Positions 5,782-7,768 of a DNA stretch of 7,768 nt are shown in pieces (position 1 is the stretch's first letter; each line of letters begins with the position of its first letter). A program made the translations under genes and the position numbers. A model generated the notes under the pieces. The model did no database searches, was not told where the DNA came from, and saw only the letters and a list, made by a program, of their open reading frames with translations. Origin of the DNA: Tannerella sp. (GTDB taxonomy: Bacteria; Bacteroidota; Bacteroidia; Bacteroidales; Tannerellaceae); contig JAISJX010000042.1 of the NCBI GenBank assembly GCA_031261145.1, positions 1 to 7,768 on the forward strand. Direction: 5' to 3'.

Positions 5782-6344
5782 TTCTGCCGATCACTGATGT
5801 CCCGGTGGTGGTGGTTCCTGTTTCCGAAAAACAGTCACCGGCATCGCCCAATCCCGAAAAACAAACGGAACAGACGCCCGGAAAACTGACGCGAGCGCCT
5901 AAAAGCACCGGGCTGAAAGACCTCGCTAATAAAGATTCCAAAACGGCGAATCAGACCCCCATCGTTGAAAACCAGAAAGTCGTAACGCCTTTCAAGGCTG
6001 AAGATTTGCTCCGTTGCTGGAATGCCTATTCCGAAACGCTTGGCAAAGCGATACACCTGAAAAATACGATGATCAACTGTAAACCGGTTCTGCAAGAGAA
6101 CTTTCAGTTTAAAGTGGTCGTACATAATCCCATGCAACGGGAAGAATTGCTTGGCATCAGTATTGATATTTTGAAATCGCTGCGTACCCAGCTAAAAAAC
6201 AGCCAGATACAAATGTATATAGAGATTGATGAAAGCAATGAAAAGCAATTAGCCTATACCGCTGCCGAAAAGTTTGAGCTTCTGAATAAAATCAATCCGT
6301 TGCTTGCCAAGCTAAAAGATGAATTTGACTTGTCAATTGATTAA
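5778..6344 (+). CDS. dnaX: DnaX tau-specific linker and C-terminal domain, -1 frame continuation
   Basis: In the -1 frame the coding sequence runs without a stop from the A-run to the TAA at 6342-6344. Joined to the zero frame (4651 to the A-run), it predicts a tau subunit of 564 residues. The join reads KKKK or KKKN, then LILPITDV. A proline-, lysine- and threonine-rich flexible linker follows (about the first 65 residues after the shift). Then comes a folded C-terminal region starting near AEDLLRCWNAYSE and ending in LLAKLKDEFDLSID, which looks like the Bacteroidetes DnaX C-terminus. This part should contact the polymerase alpha subunit and the helicase, by analogy with E. coli tau. A separate start at the GTG at 5805 is possible but unlikely, since no promoter is visible and the frame is open upstream of it to the A-run. 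The stop is 9 bases from the convergent lon stop. Confidence 0.8.
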   Translation: MILPITDVPVVVVPVSEKQSPASPNPEKQTEQTPGKLTRAPKSTGLKDLANKDSKTANQTPIVENQKVVTPFKAEDLLRCWNAYSETLGKAIHLKNTMINCKPVLQENFQFKVVVHNPMQREELLGISIDILKSLRTQLKNSQIQMYIEIDESNEKQLAYTAAEKFELLNKINPLLAKLKDEFDLSID

Positions 6345-6353
6345 AAGGGTCAT

Positions 6354-7768
6354 TTACGAATGAAAGACCGGTTGCTCCACCTTTTCTGTCAGAAGCGCCA
6401 ACCGAACGACTTGGGCAATATCTTCTACATAATGGAACGTTAAACCTTCCACGTAACCGGATTTGATTTCTTCCACATCTTTACGGTTCTCTTTGCACAG
6501 GATAATCTCTTTAATGTCTGCACGTTTGGCGGCTAAAATCTTTTCTTTGATTCCGCCGACAGGAAGTATCTTGCCCCGTAACGTAATCTCGCCGGTCATG
6601 GCCAGATTTTCCTTCACCTTTCGCCGGGTAAAGATGGAAACTAACGACGTCACCATCGTAACCCCCGCACTGGGGCCGTCCTTGGGTATAGCGCCTTCGG
6701 GCACATGGACATGCACGTTCCAGTTTTCAAACAAATCTTCTTCAATACCAAACTGTTCCGCGTGCGAATGGACATATTCCAATGCCAGAATGGCTGATTC
6801 TTTCATTACATCGCCCAGATTTCCGGTAATTGTCAGTTTGGAACCTTTCCCGTGGCTCAGACTTGACTCCACAAACAGAATCTCTCCGCCAACAGCCGTC
6901 CACGCCAGCCCGGTAACCACGCCGGCATACTGATTTCCCTGATACCGGTCACGGGTATATTCCACTGCACCAAGATATTCCTGTAGATTATCGGCAGTGA
7001 TCACTTTCGGGCAATTTGCATCTGACGCTAATTTGCGGGCCAAACGGCGCATCACCTTGGCAATCTTCTTTTCCAATTCGCGTACGCCACTCTCGCGCGT
7101 GTAGGATTCAATAATCAGGCGCACAGCCGGTTTCTGAAACTTTATCCTGTTCTTGGGTATGCCATGCAATTCCATTTGTTTGGGTATCAAATGTTTCAGG
7201 GCTATCTCTATCTTCTCTTCAAGAATATACCCGCTGACTTCAATCAGTTCCATACGGTCTAATAACGGCTGGGAAATCGTGTTCAGGTTATTGGCCGTCG
7301 CAATAAATAACACTTTGCTCAAATCATAGTCCATATCGAGGTAATTGTCATGAAATGTGCTGTTTTGCTCAGAGTCTAACACTTCCAGCAAGGCCGAAGC
7401 AGGGTCTCCTTTAAAATCATTTCCGACTTTATCGATCTCATCCAGCACGAAAACCGGATTGGATGTACCGGCTTTTTGCAGATTCTGGATAATACGCCCG
7501 GCCATTGCGCCGATGTAGGTACGCCGGTGGCCACGAATCTCCGCCTCATCGTGCAAACCGCCTAATGAAACACGTACATATTTGCGGTTCAGCGCTTTTG
7601 CAACGGATTTACCCAACGATGTTTTGCCCACGCCCGGAGGTCCGTATAGACAGATGATCGGGGAACGCAGGTCTTTTTTCAATTTCAGTACGGCTAAGTG
7701 CTCAATAATCCGCTCTTTCACTTTCTCCATGCCGTAATGATCCTGATCTAAAATCTTTTGCGCCCTGT
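6354..7768 (-). CDS. lon: ATP-dependent Lon protease, partial (N-terminus missing)
   Basis: Lon is a cytosolic AAA+ serine protease that degrades misfolded and regulatory proteins. The window holds about 470 codons of the C-terminal part. The frame stays open to the right edge, where residues such as ILDQDHYG just before the ATPase domain are still family-like. The ATG at 7730 is therefore an internal methionine. Numbered from that Met, Walker A GPPGVGKT is at 30-37, Walker [10 protein letters not shown] at 93-101, the sensor-1 region TANNLN at 145-150 and sensor 2 ESGVRELE at 213-220. The protease domain has the Ser in PKDGPSAG (S354) and a Lys in GGIKEK (K397), 43 residues apart as in the catalytic dyad of E. 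coli Lon. The missing N-terminal domain recognises substrates. The gene converges on dnaX with a 9-base gap and no visible intrinsic terminator between them. Confidence 0.96.
   Translation of the reverse strand, partial: RAQKILDQDHYGMEKVKERIIEHLAVLKLKKDLRSPIICLYGPPGVGKTSLGKSVAKALNRKYVRVSLGGLHDEAEIRGHRRTYIGAMAGRIIQNLQKAGTSNPVFVLDEIDKVGNDFKGDPASALLEVLDSEQNSTFHDNYLDMDYDLSKVLFIATANNLNTISQPLLDRMELIEVSGYILEEKIEIALKHLIPKQMELHGIPKNRIKFQKPAVRLIIESYTRESGVRELEKKIAKVMRRLARKLASDANCPKVITADNLQEYLGAVEYTRDRYQGNQYAGVVTGLAWTAVGGEILFVESSLSHGKGSKLTITGNLGDVMKESAILALEYVHSHAEQFGIEEDLFENWNVHVHVPEGAIPKDGPSAGVTMVTSLVSIFTRRKVKENLAMTGEITLRGKILPVGGIKEKILAAKRADIKEIILCKENRKDVEEIKSGYVEGLTFHYVEDIAQVVRLALLTEKVEQPVFHS

Noticed and set aside
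6325..6336. Inverted repeat TTGAC-TT-GTCAA at the end of dnaX as a terminator
   Set aside because: The loop of two bases is too short, the stem is A/T-rich and no T-tract follows.
5805..6344. A separate gene starting at the GTG at 5805
   Set aside because: The frame is open back to the A11 run, the product is the tau-type C-terminal part of DnaX, and no promoter precedes it; a frameshift continuation explains it better.
6463..6933. A 156-codon plus-strand frame inside lon
   Set aside because: It is antisense to the Lon protease domain with its catalytic motifs, and no promoter or family resemblance supports it.

Overview
The window looks like a chromosomal segment from a member of the Bacteroidetes, probably order Bacteroidales. 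Three things point there. Most transcription units are preceded by a match or near-match to the Bacteroidetes housekeeping promoter element TAnnTTTG. Start codons sit behind A/T-rich leaders without Shine-Dalgarno sequences. The proteins have the character of that phylum: a cysteine-anchored lipoprotein with an acidic stretch after the Cys, a short OmpH/Skp-like protein with an N-terminal hydrophobic anchor, and a DnaX with the N-terminus MDNYIVSARKYRP. This placement is inference from sequence character, not a database result.

Layout from left to right. On the minus strand there is the N-terminal 400 residues of a surface-type lipoprotein with a probable beta-helix (1-1200, runs off the left edge). 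A 198-base spacer follows, holding a candidate promoter and a degenerate hairpin element. Next is a complete M20C aminoacyl-histidine dipeptidase, pepD (1399-2856, minus). A divergent promoter region then leads rightward to a 71-residue membrane protein (2993-3208) and an OmpH/Skp-family protein (3274-3885), which ends at a strong bidirectional terminator. Facing it on the minus strand is a two-gene unit, a DivIC/FtsB-like septum protein (4279-4584) coupled by an ATGA overlap to a four-helix membrane protein (3953-4282). Back to back with that unit is dnaX (4651-6344, plus), which converges after 9 bases with lon (6354-7768, minus, N-terminal part beyond the right edge).

The most interesting feature is in dnaX. 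The zero frame ends at a TGA directly after an uninterrupted run of eleven A residues (5767-5777), giving a 376-residue gamma-like product that stops just after domain III. The -1 frame opens at the same A-run and encodes an intact tau-type linker and C-terminal domain for a predicted 564-residue full-length protein. This is the arrangement expected for gamma/tau production by programmed -1 frameshifting or RNA polymerase slippage, although a homopolymer sequencing error must be excluded.

Most genes here are housekeeping: replication clamp loading, septum assembly, envelope protein folding, protein quality control and peptide turnover. There is no sign of mobile elements, CRISPR arrays, tRNA or rRNA genes. 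No stretch of more than about 200 bases lacks a gene.
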